DNA of 64,000 nucleotides from Sphingomonas lacunae (GTDB lineage: Bacteria; Pseudomonadota; Alphaproteobacteria; Sphingomonadales; Sphingomonadaceae). The notes below the pieces were generated by a model. That model saw only the letters and a program-made list of their open reading frames with translations. It did not search any database and was not told the DNA's origin. The position numbers and the translations under genes were made by a program. The stretch is taken from the NCBI RefSeq assembly GCF_012979535.1, contig NZ_CP053015.1, positions 2,480,001-2,544,000 on the forward strand, written 5' to 3'. Positions within the stretch are counted from its first letter, which is position 1. Each line of letters begins with the position of its first letter. This document shows positions 1 to 8,173 of this stretch, one piece after another.

Positions 1-2
1 CG

Positions 3-1193
3 GTGATTGTGCCGGCCTGGCTGTTCCATCGCATTCTTGATCGGCTGGACGCAGCCTTTGATCATGGTCGCATAGACGGCCGGTTGCCTGATGGGACCAT
101 CCGGGTAATTGGCGGACGGGGACCAGGGCCCCAAGCCAGTATCGATCTGCACAGCTGGGCCGCACTGATGCGCTTGCTTCTCAGCGGATCAGTGGGGTGG
201 TTCAAATCCTGGATGGCAGGGGAGTGGGAAAGCGACGATCCTGTAACGCTGTTAGCCGCCTTTTCTGCGAACCGGCATAAGCTAGCCTCAATAGGGCGCG
301 CGCGGGGACCGATGCGGTGGCTAAACCATCTCCATCATCTCTGGCGGCGCAATAGCCGCTCTGGTGCCGTGCGAAACATTCATGCCCATTATGATCTGGG
401 CAATGATTTTTATGCTGCATGGCTCGGAAAGACGATGGTGTATTCCAGCGCGCTCTTTGATGCTGATCATCCGGAAGAGGCACTGGACAAGGCGCAGTTG
501 CGCAAGATTGACGCGGCACTCGATCGGCTGGACTTGGTCGAGGGACAGCATCTGCTGGAAATCGGCTGTGGTTGGGGCGCGCTGGGTGTCCGGGCGATGG
601 AAAGGCATGGCGTTACCTATACGGGCCTGACGCTTAGCGAAGAGCAAGCCGCATGGGCAGCCCCGCTCGTCGGCCCCAATGGCAGAGTGGTGCTTCGCGA
701 TTATCGCGACGAGACAGGGCTGTATGACGCAATTGCCAGTATCGAAATGGTCGAGGCTGTCGGGCAATCCTATTGGCCGGACTATCTTGATGCCATTGCC
801 CGCCGGCTCAAACCCGGTGGGCGCGCGGTCATCCAATATATCTCGATCGATGACGCCCTGTTCGATAGCTATGCCGCCAATGCCGACTTTATTCAGACCT
901 ACATATTTCCTGGCGGTTGCCTCATTTCGGTGAGCCGATTCAAGGAATTGGCCGACAAGGCGGGCTTGCATTGGCAAGACCAGACCGATTTCCCGATCGA
1001 TTATGCCGAAACCCTCCAACGTTGGCGCCAGGCTTATGACGTGGCGGTAGCGGCGGGGCGGCTTTCCGCTTTCCCTGCTGATTTCCATCGCCTGTGGCGA
1101 TTTTATCTGATTTACTGCGAAGCCGGCTTCCGCGGCGGCGGCATCAGTGTGGCGCAGGCCACCTTGTGCAAACCGCGGGAGCAGGCGCAATGA
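3..1193 (+). CDS. CFA-synthase-family SAM-dependent lipid methyltransferase
   Basis: Member of the cyclopropane-fatty-acyl-phospholipid synthase family, expected to transfer a carbon unit from S-adenosylmethionine to unsaturated acyl chains of membrane lipids. The N-terminal lipid-binding part covers about residues 1-125. YDLGNDFY follows at residue 130 and SAM motif I (LEIGCGWG) near 185. EMVEAVG supplies the family Glu and FYLIYCEAGF the Tyr. The Cys of the E. coli YSCAYW motif is Ser here (YSSALF), and the bicarbonate-site His appears to be Gln (VIQYIS). It is therefore a divergent branch whose product I cannot name. The ORF opens with a GTG two bases inside the window, so the true start may lie outside. 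Confidence 0.85.
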   Translation: MIVPAWLFHRILDRLDAAFDHGRIDGRLPDGTIRVIGGRGPGPQASIDLHSWAALMRLLLSGSVGWFKSWMAGEWESDDPVTLLAAFSANRHKLASIGRARGPMRWLNHLHHLWRRNSRSGAVRNIHAHYDLGNDFYAAWLGKTMVYSSALFDADHPEEALDKAQLRKIDAALDRLDLVEGQHLLEIGCGWGALGVRAMERHGVTYTGLTLSEEQAAWAAPLVGPNGRVVLRDYRDETGLYDAIASIEMVEAVGQSYWPDYLDAIARRLKPGGRAVIQYISIDDALFDSYAANADFIQTYIFPGGCLISVSRFKELADKAGLHWQDQTDFPIDYAETLQRWRQAYDVAVAAGRLSAFPADFHRLWRFYLIYCEAGFRGGGISVAQATLCKPREQAQ

Positions 1194-1233
1194 TAACGGT
1201 CGGTGCCAAACCGGCGAAGAGAGGGGCCCAGCC

Positions 1234-2448
1234 ATGAAATTGATCCGCACTATCGCCATGACAGCCACTGCTCTGGTGGGCATCGGCGCACTGGCGGGAT
1301 GCACACCCGCACCGCCGCCGATGACGACCGCGGGTGGTCAGCCGATTGTCGAATTGCCGAGGGACATGAATGTCCTGTTCTGGACCCAGCCCCAGCGCGA
1401 CCTCGCTTTTCGTATGTTTGACACTGTCGCGCCGGCCCGAACCATCCGTGCGGGTGGGCAAGTGATGGCCTTGCCGCACGGTGCGCCACTCAATCCGGTT
1501 TGGGAAGCGGACGGTCGCAGTTGGACCGTGGACAGTCATATGGCGGACCAGCGCTTGGCTGGGCTGATCATCATCCAGGATGGGCGTATCCGGCTTGAGC
1601 GTTATGGCCTGGGTTTTTCGGGGGCAGGCCGATGGACAAGCTTTTCCGTCGCCAAATCCTTTACCTCGACCCTGGTCGGCGCAGCTGTTCAGGACGGCTA
1701 TATCACTTCGCTCGATGCACCGGTAACTCGCTATATCCCGGAACTGGCCGGCAGCGGCTATGATGGCGTGACGGTGGCCCAGCTATTGGCCATGCAGTCG
1801 GGTGTGCGCTGGAATGAGGATTATACCGACCCGAACAGCGACGTGGCCTTGTTCAACCTGCAACAACCTGCAGACGGGCTTGATCCGGTCACAGCCTATA
1901 TGCGACGGCTGCCCCGGGCTCATGCACCGGGCACACGCTGGAATTACAATACCGGTGAAACCAATCTTATCGGTGTTCTCGTTGAACGTGCGACCGGCAA
2001 GGCGCTTGCTGATTATCTCAGCGAGAAAGTCTGGCAACCTTTTGGGATGGAAGCCGATGCAGCCTGGGTGCTCAACAGCGGCGGGCGGGAGATCAGCGGC
2101 TGCTGCATGTCCATCTCTCTGCGCGATTACGGCCGCTTCGGCATGTTCGTATTGGGCGGCGGACGGGCAGGTGACCGGCAGATTGTGCCGCAAGGCTGGT
2201 TCGATGCAGCCGGTCGCAAGCAAGCGGAAATCGGCCGTCCCGGTGCCGGCTATGGCTACCAATGGTGGACATTCGACGACGGCAGCTTTTCTGCCCAAGG
2301 CATATTCGGGCAGGGGATATTCATTGACCCCTCGCGCAAACTGGTGATTGCCGGTGTTGGCAATTGGCCAACAGCAACCGATCCGGTCATGGCTCAACGG
2401 CGCCATGCCTTTTATCAGGCAGTTCGTGCTGCGGTGGACAGTCGCTGA
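1234..2448 (+). CDS. serine hydrolase lipoprotein, beta-lactamase class C-like
   Basis: Serine hydrolase of the beta-lactamase/penicillin-binding-protein-like family (COG1680 type). I chose the ATG at 1234 because it follows a GAGAGG ribosome site and opens a lipoprotein signal ending LAGC, with the lipidated Cys at residue 23. A longer in-frame opening from 1147 would overlap the preceding gene and hide the signal. The nucleophile is in SVAK (Ser138, Lys141). The second motif appears as WNYNTGETN, with Tyr in place of the usual YxN start. Length 404 aa is normal. Family members include esterases and D-aminopeptidases; the substrate cannot be told from sequence. It converges on the next gene with only 3 bases between. 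Confidence 0.85.
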   Translation: MKLIRTIAMTATALVGIGALAGCTPAPPPMTTAGGQPIVELPRDMNVLFWTQPQRDLAFRMFDTVAPARTIRAGGQVMALPHGAPLNPVWEADGRSWTVDSHMADQRLAGLIIIQDGRIRLERYGLGFSGAGRWTSFSVAKSFTSTLVGAAVQDGYITSLDAPVTRYIPELAGSGYDGVTVAQLLAMQSGVRWNEDYTDPNSDVALFNLQQPADGLDPVTAYMRRLPRAHAPGTRWNYNTGETNLIGVLVERATGKALADYLSEKVWQPFGMEADAAWVLNSGGREISGCCMSISLRDYGRFGMFVLGGGRAGDRQIVPQGWFDAAGRKQAEIGRPGAGYGYQWWTFDDGSFSAQGIFGQGIFIDPSRKLVIAGVGNWPTATDPVMAQRRHAFYQAVRAAVDSR

Positions 2449-2451
2449 GCG

Positions 2452-3159
2452 CTATTTCGGCACGGCCACAAAGGCGGTGGAAGCAAAGCTGTTGCTGACG
2501 AGATCGGCAACAGCCTGCCCGACCACCGCCGGATCCTTGAGCGATGCGGGGTCCTCCCCGGGATAGGCGCGCGCCCGCATCGTGGTTCGGGTCGCGCCGG
2601 GATCAACAATTGCTGTCCGTACATTGGAGATGTTCTTCATCTCCTCGCCAAAAGTGGTGACGATATTCTCGAGAGCGGCCTTTGACGCGGCGTAGCTGCC
2701 CCAATAAGCGCGCGGTGTCCGTGCGACGCTAGACGTCAGGGCAATCAGCTTTCCGGCAGCGGCACGCCGCAACAGTGGCTCGAACGCTGCAATCATCGCT
2801 TGCTGCGCAATCACATTGAGCGTGAAGAGCTTTGTCATCTCTTTGAGGTCGGTCGCCGCAACCGGGGCTAATGTCCCCAGCATCGCGGCATTGAGCACCA
2901 ATATGTCCAGATGCTGCCACCGTTGAGAAATAGCCGCAGCCAGCCGCGCGATATTGTCACCATCGGCCATGTCGAGTGGGGCGATGGTCGCATGGCCACC
3001 CGCAGCATGGATCCGATCCTCAACCAGCTCCAAAGCGGCTGCATCCCGTGCAACGAGGATGACATGCGCGCCTTCGGTGGCCAATGCTTCGGCAATCGCC
3101 GCGCCAATGCCCCGGCTTGCGCCTGTCACCAACGCCACCTGTCCATCGAGCCGGGCCAT
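2452..3159 (-). CDS. SDR-family NAD(P)-dependent oxidoreductase
   Basis: Classical short-chain dehydrogenase/reductase, 235 aa. The nucleotide-binding TGASRGIG motif is at residues 13-20, the NAA motif near residue 90 (VLNAAM) and the catalytic YAASK follows TSSVARTPRAYWGS. These are the complete active-site residues of a Rossmann-fold oxidoreductase. The substrate is not predictable. The ATG shares one base with the purF stop (TGATG), so it is translationally coupled and sits as the second gene of a purF operon on the minus strand. This pairing may reflect genomic convenience rather than a role in purine synthesis. Confidence 0.9.
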   Translation of the reverse strand: MARLDGQVALVTGASRGIGAAIAEALATEGAHVILVARDAAALELVEDRIHAAGGHATIAPLDMADGDNIARLAAAISQRWQHLDILVLNAAMLGTLAPVAATDLKEMTKLFTLNVIAQQAMIAAFEPLLRRAAAGKLIALTSSVARTPRAYWGSYAASKAALENIVTTFGEEMKNISNVRTAIVDPGATRTTMRARAYPGEDPASLKDPAVVGQAVADLVSNSFASTAFVAVPK

Positions 3160-4616
3160 CAGTTCACCCGCTCGGCAAGCAGCGAGAATTGGTTTTCGAG
3201 GCCGAACTCGTCCTGATCAGTCAATGGTGTCGGATAATCGCCGGTGAAGCAGGCATCGCAATATTGCGGCTGCGCCATGTTCCGCTGTCCCTCCCCAACT
3301 GCGCGGTACAATCCGTCAATCGACACAAAGGCAAGGCTGTCAGCCTGGATGAACGTGTTCATTTCCTGAATGTCATGCTTCGCTGCAAGCAGCTTGGATC
3401 GTTCCGGCGTATCAACCCCGTAAAAACAGCTGTGGCGCGTTGGCGGGCTGGCGATACGCATGTGCACCTCTGCCGCGCCGGCATCACGCATCATTTGGAC
3501 GATCTTGAGGCTGGTTGTTCCGCGCACGATGCTATCATCGATCAGGACGATCCGGCGTCCTTCAACAAGGGCACGGTTGGCATTGTGCTTGAGCTTGACG
3601 CCAAGGTGGCGAACCTGATCCCCAGGGGAGATGAACGTGCGTCCGACATAGTGCGAACGAATGATACCGAGTTCGAATGGAATTCCTGACGTCTGGGCAA
3701 ATCCAATGGCAGCCGGCGTCCCTGAATCGGGTACGGGGATGACATAATCCGCATCCACAGGGCTTTCGAGGGCAAGTTGCTCACCGATCGCCTTGCGCAC
3801 CGAATAGACTGAAGTTCCATCGACGATCGAGTCCGGCCGCGAAAAATAGACATGTTCAAAGATACAGGGGCGCTGGTGCTGCTGTTCAAATGGCCGAATG
3901 GAGCGGACCTCACCTTTTTGCACGATGACCAGTTCGCCCGGATCAACCGCTCGGACAAACTCGGCGCCGACCACATCAAAGGCAACCGTTTCCGAAGCAA
4001 AGAGCCAGGCCTCTCCGAGCTTGCCCATCACCAGCGGACGAACGCCCAGCGGGTCGCGGCAGGCGATCATGCCTTCACTGGTCAAGCAGATGAGCGAGTA
4101 GGCGCCTTCCACCTGCTTGAGCGCATCGATGAACCGGTCGAGCAGCGAGCGGTAACTTGAGGTCGCCAGCAAATGGATGATGACTTCCGTATCGCTGGTC
4201 GACTGAAAGATCGATCCGCGGCGGACCAGCGCCTTGCGGAGGGTTCCGGCATTGGAAATATTGCCATTGTGGGCGATGGCAAAGCCGCCGGATGAAAGGT
4301 CGGCAAACAGCGGCTGCACATTGCGCAGGGCTGATGCGCCTGTGGTGGAATAGCGGACATGGCCGACCGCATTGGAGCCGCCAAGCGTGTCAATCACGTC
4401 TTCGCTGTCGAAATTGCCGGCAACATGCCCCATGGCCCGCCGAGCGTGAAATTCCTCACCATCAAAGCTGACAATCCCGGCGGCTTCCTGGCCACGATGC
4501 TGAAGAGCATGAAGGCCAAGCGCGGTAACAGCTGCCGCCGAATCACTGCCGGCAATGCCAAAGATGCCGCACTCTTCGTGCAGCTTGTCGTCGTCAAACG
4601 GATTGGTGGTCAGCAT
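3159..4616 (-). CDS. purF: amidophosphoribosyltransferase PurF
   Basis: Catalyses the first committed step of de novo purine synthesis, PRPP plus glutamine to 5-phosphoribosylamine. I start at ATG 4616 (MLTTNPFDDDK). This gives a 15-residue propeptide that must be cleaved to expose the Ntn-type nucleophile Cys16 in EECGIFG. The PRPP loop VVLIDDSIVRGTTS is intact. Cysteines in RPCIFEHVYF, HSCFYGVD and YCDACFTGD match the pattern of the Bacillus-type enzyme, which carries a 4Fe-4S cluster. Length 485 aa is usual. The reading frame extends 16 codons upstream but without a credible start. It leads into the SDR gene and diverges from hisI. Confidence 0.96.
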   Translation of the reverse strand: MLTTNPFDDDKLHEECGIFGIAGSDSAAAVTALGLHALQHRGQEAAGIVSFDGEEFHARRAMGHVAGNFDSEDVIDTLGGSNAVGHVRYSTTGASALRNVQPLFADLSSGGFAIAHNGNISNAGTLRKALVRRGSIFQSTSDTEVIIHLLATSSYRSLLDRFIDALKQVEGAYSLICLTSEGMIACRDPLGVRPLVMGKLGEAWLFASETVAFDVVGAEFVRAVDPGELVIVQKGEVRSIRPFEQQHQRPCIFEHVYFSRPDSIVDGTSVYSVRKAIGEQLALESPVDADYVIPVPDSGTPAAIGFAQTSGIPFELGIIRSHYVGRTFISPGDQVRHLGVKLKHNANRALVEGRRIVLIDDSIVRGTTSLKIVQMMRDAGAAEVHMRIASPPTRHSCFYGVDTPERSKLLAAKHDIQEMNTFIQADSLAFVSIDGLYRAVGEGQRNMAQPQYCDACFTGDYPTPLTDQDEFGLENQFSLLAERVN

Positions 4617-4724
4617 GGGCACCCGGCGAATAATTCCGCGAAGGAAGAGGCAGTTGCCGCGCATATAGGCAGGACATTCGCATTTGTCGCCCCTCGATTG
4701 CAGCTTTCTGCATCGTCGAATGGC

Positions 4725-4761
4725 TTGACAGTTGGACTGGCTGGCGACTTACGATGGCGTT
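4725..4761 (+). promoter_or_regulatory. putative hisI promoter (leaderless)
   Basis: A consensus TTGACA lies at 4725-4730 and TACGAT at 4750-4755, separated by 19 bases. With the usual distance from the -10 element, transcription would begin at about 4762, the A of the hisI ATG. No ribosome-binding site precedes that ATG. The message would thus be leaderless. The long spacer is the weak point. Confidence 0.35.
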
Positions 4762-5127
4762 ATGACCAACGATGTCGAAACCGGACTGTTCCTTCGCCCC
4801 AAATTCGGTCCGGACGGATTATTGACTGCTGTCGCCACTGACCGCGAAACCGGCACCTTGCTGATGGTGGCGCATATGAATCAGCAAGCGCTTGAAGCCA
4901 CTTTGGCAACCGGCGAAGCTCACTTTTGGTCGCGCAGTCGCCAGACCCAGTGGAAGAAGGGTGAAAGCAGTGGCCATGTGCTGCGCGTTGTCGACATGCG
5001 TATCGACTGCGATCAGGATGCTGTCTGGCTGATTGTCGAGCCGGCGGGGCCGACCTGTCATACGGGAGCAGTCAGTTGCTTTTATCGCAGGGTTCGCACT
5101 GACAGCACGCTGGAGAGAATCGATTGA
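4762..5127 (+). CDS. hisI: phosphoribosyl-AMP cyclohydrolase HisI
   Basis: Third step of histidine biosynthesis, hydrolytic opening of phosphoribosyl-AMP. The 121-aa protein carries the metal-binding DCDQDA motif and the C-terminal [12 protein letters not shown] motif with its conserved Cys residues, which bind zinc. [12 protein letters not shown] is the family signature. Start at ATG 4762 (MTNDVETGL); a TTG ten codons upstream is less likely. No HisE domain is fused. It is apart from any other his gene here. The stop overlaps the TTG start of the next gene, so the two are probably co-translated. Confidence 0.95.
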   Translation: MTNDVETGLFLRPKFGPDGLLTAVATDRETGTLLMVAHMNQQALEATLATGEAHFWSRSRQTQWKKGESSGHVLRVVDMRIDCDQDAVWLIVEPAGPTCHTGAVSCFYRRVRTDSTLERID

Positions 5128-5654
5128 AGCAGACGGCGCTTTTGGGGCTGTCAGCCTTGCTGCTTCTTTCCTGTCGCGAACAGGAGGCGGAAAGGCCGTC
5201 TATAGATGCCGCCAATCCTATAGAACGGGCGGCTCGGGAAGCCAATCTGGTCGAAGATCCCGATAGCAGCCCGCCCACTGGCCTGTATGAACGGCGCCAT
5301 ATCTCGGGTCGCGATGCCTTGTGCATCGTTCCCCAGGGTCTTGGCGGCTATCGCTTTGGCATGATCGCCAGCTTCGGCACCGAACTCATGTGTCAGGGCC
5401 AGGGAACTGCGACGCAGAACGGAACGCGTCTGAAACTCGTCTTTTCAGATATCCAATGTGAAATTGAAGCGGTGTATGATGGTCGATCGGTGCGGATGCC
5501 GGGTACTGTTCCTGCCGGTTGTGCAGAGATTTGCGGCCCACGGGCCTCCCTGTCCGGAGTTGCAGTGTCGCGGGTAGGCTGGAGCGAGGACGAGGCGATG
5601 ACATTACAGTCGCGCCGTGAAGCGGATCGCGGTCAACCGCTCTGCCAACGATAA
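5124..5654 (+). CDS. small lipoprotein of unknown function
   Basis: Predicted lipoprotein of 176 aa starting at a TTG (5124) that overlaps the hisI stop. A GGAGAG ribosome site at 5112-5117 supports this start. The signal ends in LLLLSC, with the lipidated Cys at residue 17. The mature part has an acidic, proline-containing linker and then a domain with six or so cysteines, including CxxxC in GCAEICGP. This suggests disulfide bonds in the periplasm. I do not recognise the family. Coupling to hisI is probably positional rather than functional. Confidence 0.7.
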   Translation: MKQTALLGLSALLLLSCREQEAERPSIDAANPIERAAREANLVEDPDSSPPTGLYERRHISGRDALCIVPQGLGGYRFGMIASFGTELMCQGQGTATQNGTRLKLVFSDIQCEIEAVYDGRSVRMPGTVPAGCAEICGPRASLSGVAVSRVGWSEDEAMTLQSRREADRGQPLCQR

Positions 5655-5704
5655 TTTAGCAAAATTGTGCAAAGGCCCATCACGCTTCGCCGAACTTTGC
5701 AAAG
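5653..5704. promoter_or_regulatory. cluster of GCAAA boxes upstream of the MerR gene
   Basis: Three related boxes occur in 50 bases: TTTAGCAAAA near 5655-5664, TTGTGCAAAG near 5665-5674 and the perfect palindrome CTTTGCAAAG at 5695-5704. They resemble the TTTGCAA boxes in front of the ScfR-like regulator gene at 50.3 kb. They also match the general TTTGCAAA operator known for the actinobacterial RamB/PrpR relatives. A binding role is inferred. Confidence 0.4.
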
Positions 5705-5708
5705 CAGA

Positions 5709-5737
5709 TTGACGTTCACGTTAACGTCAAATAGATT
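5709..5737 (+). promoter_or_regulatory. promoter with MerR-type operator in its spacer
   Basis: Perfect 8-base inverted arms TTGACGTT (5709-5716) and AACGTCAA (5723-5730) enclose six bases. The left arm contains the -35 TTGACG, and TAGATT at 5732-5737 is a good -10 after 17 bases. An operator lying between -35 and -10 is the usual arrangement for MerR-family regulators, so autoregulation is likely. The predicted transcription start coincides with the ATG at 5744. Confidence 0.55.
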
Positions 5738-5743
5738 TGACCT

Positions 5744-6166
5744 ATGCAAAGCGAATATGGTCAGTCCCACATCGACACCGTGGATGAAGCGGGCAGGGAA
5801 AGCTACTCGATCACCGATCTGTCGACCGAATTCGGTGTGACGGCGCGCGCATTGCGCTTTTACGAGGATGAAGGGCTGATCGCGCCCTCACGTCGCGGGA
5901 TAGCGCGCATTTATTCAAAGCGGGACCGGGCGCGTCTCGCATGGATACTGCGCGCCAAGCGTGTCGGTTTCAGCCTGTCGGAAATCCGGGAGATGATTGA
6001 CCTTTACGACATTGGCGACAACCGGCGGACCCAGCGCGAAGTCACCATTGAAATGTGTCGTGAACGGATCAACTTCCTTAAGCGGCAACGCGATGACATC
6101 GACAGCTCGATGGAAGAACTCGAACAGTTCATTCGGGTGGTCGAAGAGGCCAATACAAAAGGCTGA
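5744..6166 (+). CDS. MerR-family regulator, LiuR-like, of acyl-CoA catabolism
   Basis: DNA-binding regulator of 140 aa. The N-terminal winged helix-turn-helix (about residues 20-70) contains YSITDLSTEFGVT and the MerR hallmark RALRFYEDEGL. The C-terminal half is a charged helix that would form the antiparallel dimer coiled coil. There is no cysteine-rich metal site and only one Cys. It therefore groups with the acyl-CoA-responsive LiuR-like branch rather than with metal sensors. It sits directly upstream of an acyl-CoA dehydrogenase, and the operator in its own promoter recurs before the ETF-ubiquinone oxidoreductase gene at 17.8 kb. No ribosome site precedes the ATG. The exact inducer is not deducible. 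Confidence 0.85.
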   Translation: MQSEYGQSHIDTVDEAGRESYSITDLSTEFGVTARALRFYEDEGLIAPSRRGIARIYSKRDRARLAWILRAKRVGFSLSEIREMIDLYDIGDNRRTQREVTIEMCRERINFLKRQRDDIDSSMEELEQFIRVVEEANTKG

Positions 6167-6268
6167 TCGCTTCGCCTTGTCTTGCGGTCCATCGTGGCCG
6201 AATCTGAGTTCCCCCCGGTACCGGCGCCTCCTGGTGACGGTTGACCGTCTGATTGAGAGGACCAAGCC

Positions 6269-8071
6269 ATGCCTACATACAAGGCTCCTGTCACTGACAC
6301 CTTGTTCATTCTGAATGACGTTCTGTCCATCGACCGCTATGCCAATCTGCCCGGCTTCGCCAACGCCAGCGCCGATATGGTAGAAGCCGTGTTGGAAGAA
6401 GGTGGCCGCTTTTGCAGCGAAGTGCTGGCCCCGCTCAATGCGATTGGTGACAAGGAAGGTTGTACCCGTCACGCCGACGGCAGCGTGACGACACCGACCG
6501 GGTTCAAGGATGCCTTTGCCCAATATGTCGAGGCAGGATGGCCTTTGCTCGGCATTCCTGAAGAATTTGGCGGGCAGGGTATGCCCCACGTCATCACCTG
6601 TGTGATGGAGGAATATACCAACGCAGCCAACCAGGCATTTGCCATGTATCCGGGACTGACCCAGGGCGCGATTGCCGCGATTCTGGCCAAGGGCTCGGAC
6701 GAGCAGAAGGCCAAATATGTGCCGAACATGGCATCGTGCAAATGGGGCGGTACCATGAACCTGACCGAGCCCCATTGCGGCACCGACCTTGGCCTGATCC
6801 GTACCCGCGCGGTCCCCAATGGCGACGGCAGCTATGCGATTAGCGGGACCAAGATTTTCATTTCATCCGGCGAGCATGACCTGACCGAGAACATCATCCA
6901 CCTGGTGCTGGCCAAGACGCCTGACGCGCCCGACAGTGTGAAGGGCATCAGCCTCTTCATCGTGCCGAAGTTCCTGGTGAACGACGATGGCTCCCTCGGT
7001 GCGCGCAACAGCCTGTCGTGCGGCAGTATCGAGCACAAGATGGGTATCCACGGCAACGCCACCTGCGTCATGAATTATGACGGCGCGACCGGCTATATGG
7101 TCGGTGAGGAGAACAAGGGCCTCGCCGCGATGTTCATCATGATGAACGCGGCGCGGCTTGGAGTCGGCATCCAGGGTAATGCGCTGGCCGATGTCGCGTT
7201 CCAGAATGCGGTCGCCTATGCGCAGGATCGCCGTCAGGGCCGCGCGCTGACCGGACCGGCGGAACCTGAGCAAAAGGCCGACACCCTTTTTGTCCATCCA
7301 GACGTTCGCCGGATGCTTATGGAGGCAAAGGCGATCACGGAAGGTATGCGCGCCCTGTGCCTGTGGGGCGGCCTTCAGGTTGATCTCAGCCATGTCGCCG
7401 AAACCGAGGAAGAGCGGCAGACCGCAGACGATCTGATCAGTCTGCTAACCCCGGTGATCAAGGGCTATGGCACCGACAAGGGCTATGAAATCGCCACCAA
7501 TGCGCAACAGGTCTATGGCGGCCATGGCTATATCGAGGAATGGGGCATGGAACAGTTTGTTCGCGATGCCCGCATCACCATGATCTATGAAGGTGCCAAT
7601 GGCGTACAGGCAATGGACCTTGTCGGTCGCAAGCTGGCGCAAAATGGCGGTCGCGCGGTGCAGGCCTTTTTCGCCATCGTCGACAAAGAATGTGCAGCCG
7701 CCAAGGGCGATGCCGTCCTGACGGACTTTGCTTCACGGCTCGAAAAGGCCAATGGCGAGCTCAAGGCCGCCACCATGTGGTTCATGCAGCATGGCATGAC
7801 CAATCCGAACAATGTCGGTGCGGGTGCTCACAGCTATATGCACATCATGGGCATCGTCTCGCTGGGCCTGATGTGGCTGCGCATGGCCTCTGCCGCACAG
7901 GTCAAATTGGCAGCGGGAGGGGGGAATACTTCGTTCCTCGAAGCCAAATTGGCAACGGCTCGCTTCTTTGCAGAGCGTGTCATGCCAGAAGCCGGATCAC
8001 TGCGTCGCAAGATTGAGGGAGGTTGCGACAGCCTGATGGCATTGCGGCCTGATCAGTTCATCGCAGCCTGA
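6269..8071 (+). CDS. acyl-CoA dehydrogenase, large DmdC-type
   Basis: Flavoprotein of 600 aa that oxidises an acyl-CoA to the 2-enoyl-CoA and passes electrons to ETF. Its length and added C-terminal domain match the family that includes 3-methylmercaptopropionyl-CoA dehydrogenase (DmdC) and fatty-acyl-CoA dehydrogenases. MNLTEPHCGTDLG is the FAD/substrate signature, and QVYGGHGYIEEWGMEQFVRDARI followed by IYEGANGVQAMDL contains the catalytic Glu of the family. Start ATG 6269 follows GAGAGGACC. The gene lies 102 bases behind the MerR regulator, which probably controls it. The substrate could be a medium- or long-chain acyl-CoA; DmdC activity should not be assumed. Confidence 0.92.
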   Translation: MPTYKAPVTDTLFILNDVLSIDRYANLPGFANASADMVEAVLEEGGRFCSEVLAPLNAIGDKEGCTRHADGSVTTPTGFKDAFAQYVEAGWPLLGIPEEFGGQGMPHVITCVMEEYTNAANQAFAMYPGLTQGAIAAILAKGSDEQKAKYVPNMASCKWGGTMNLTEPHCGTDLGLIRTRAVPNGDGSYAISGTKIFISSGEHDLTENIIHLVLAKTPDAPDSVKGISLFIVPKFLVNDDGSLGARNSLSCGSIEHKMGIHGNATCVMNYDGATGYMVGEENKGLAAMFIMMNAARLGVGIQGNALADVAFQNAVAYAQDRRQGRALTGPAEPEQKADTLFVHPDVRRMLMEAKAITEGMRALCLWGGLQVDLSHVAETEEERQTADDLISLLTPVIKGYGTDKGYEIATNAQQVYGGHGYIEEWGMEQFVRDARITMIYEGANGVQAMDLVGRKLAQNGGRAVQAFFAIVDKECAAAKGDAVLTDFASRLEKANGELKAATMWFMQHGMTNPNNVGAGAHSYMHIMGIVSLGLMWLRMASAAQVKLAAGGGNTSFLEAKLATARFFAERVMPEAGSLRRKIEGGCDSLMALRPDQFIAA

Positions 8072-8173
8072 TCGGCAATCCCGCGCTTTTGGTTCCCCAG
8101 TCATCGGCCCTGGTGTCACGAACTTGGGGGACCAGTGGCGTCTCTCGCGGATTGGTGGGTGACTAATCGCTCT

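Noticed and set aside
8091-8133. Imperfect inverted repeat around GGTTCCCCAG between converging genes
   Set aside because: Contains a bulge and wobble pair, a 22-base loop and no T-tract; too weak for a terminator call.
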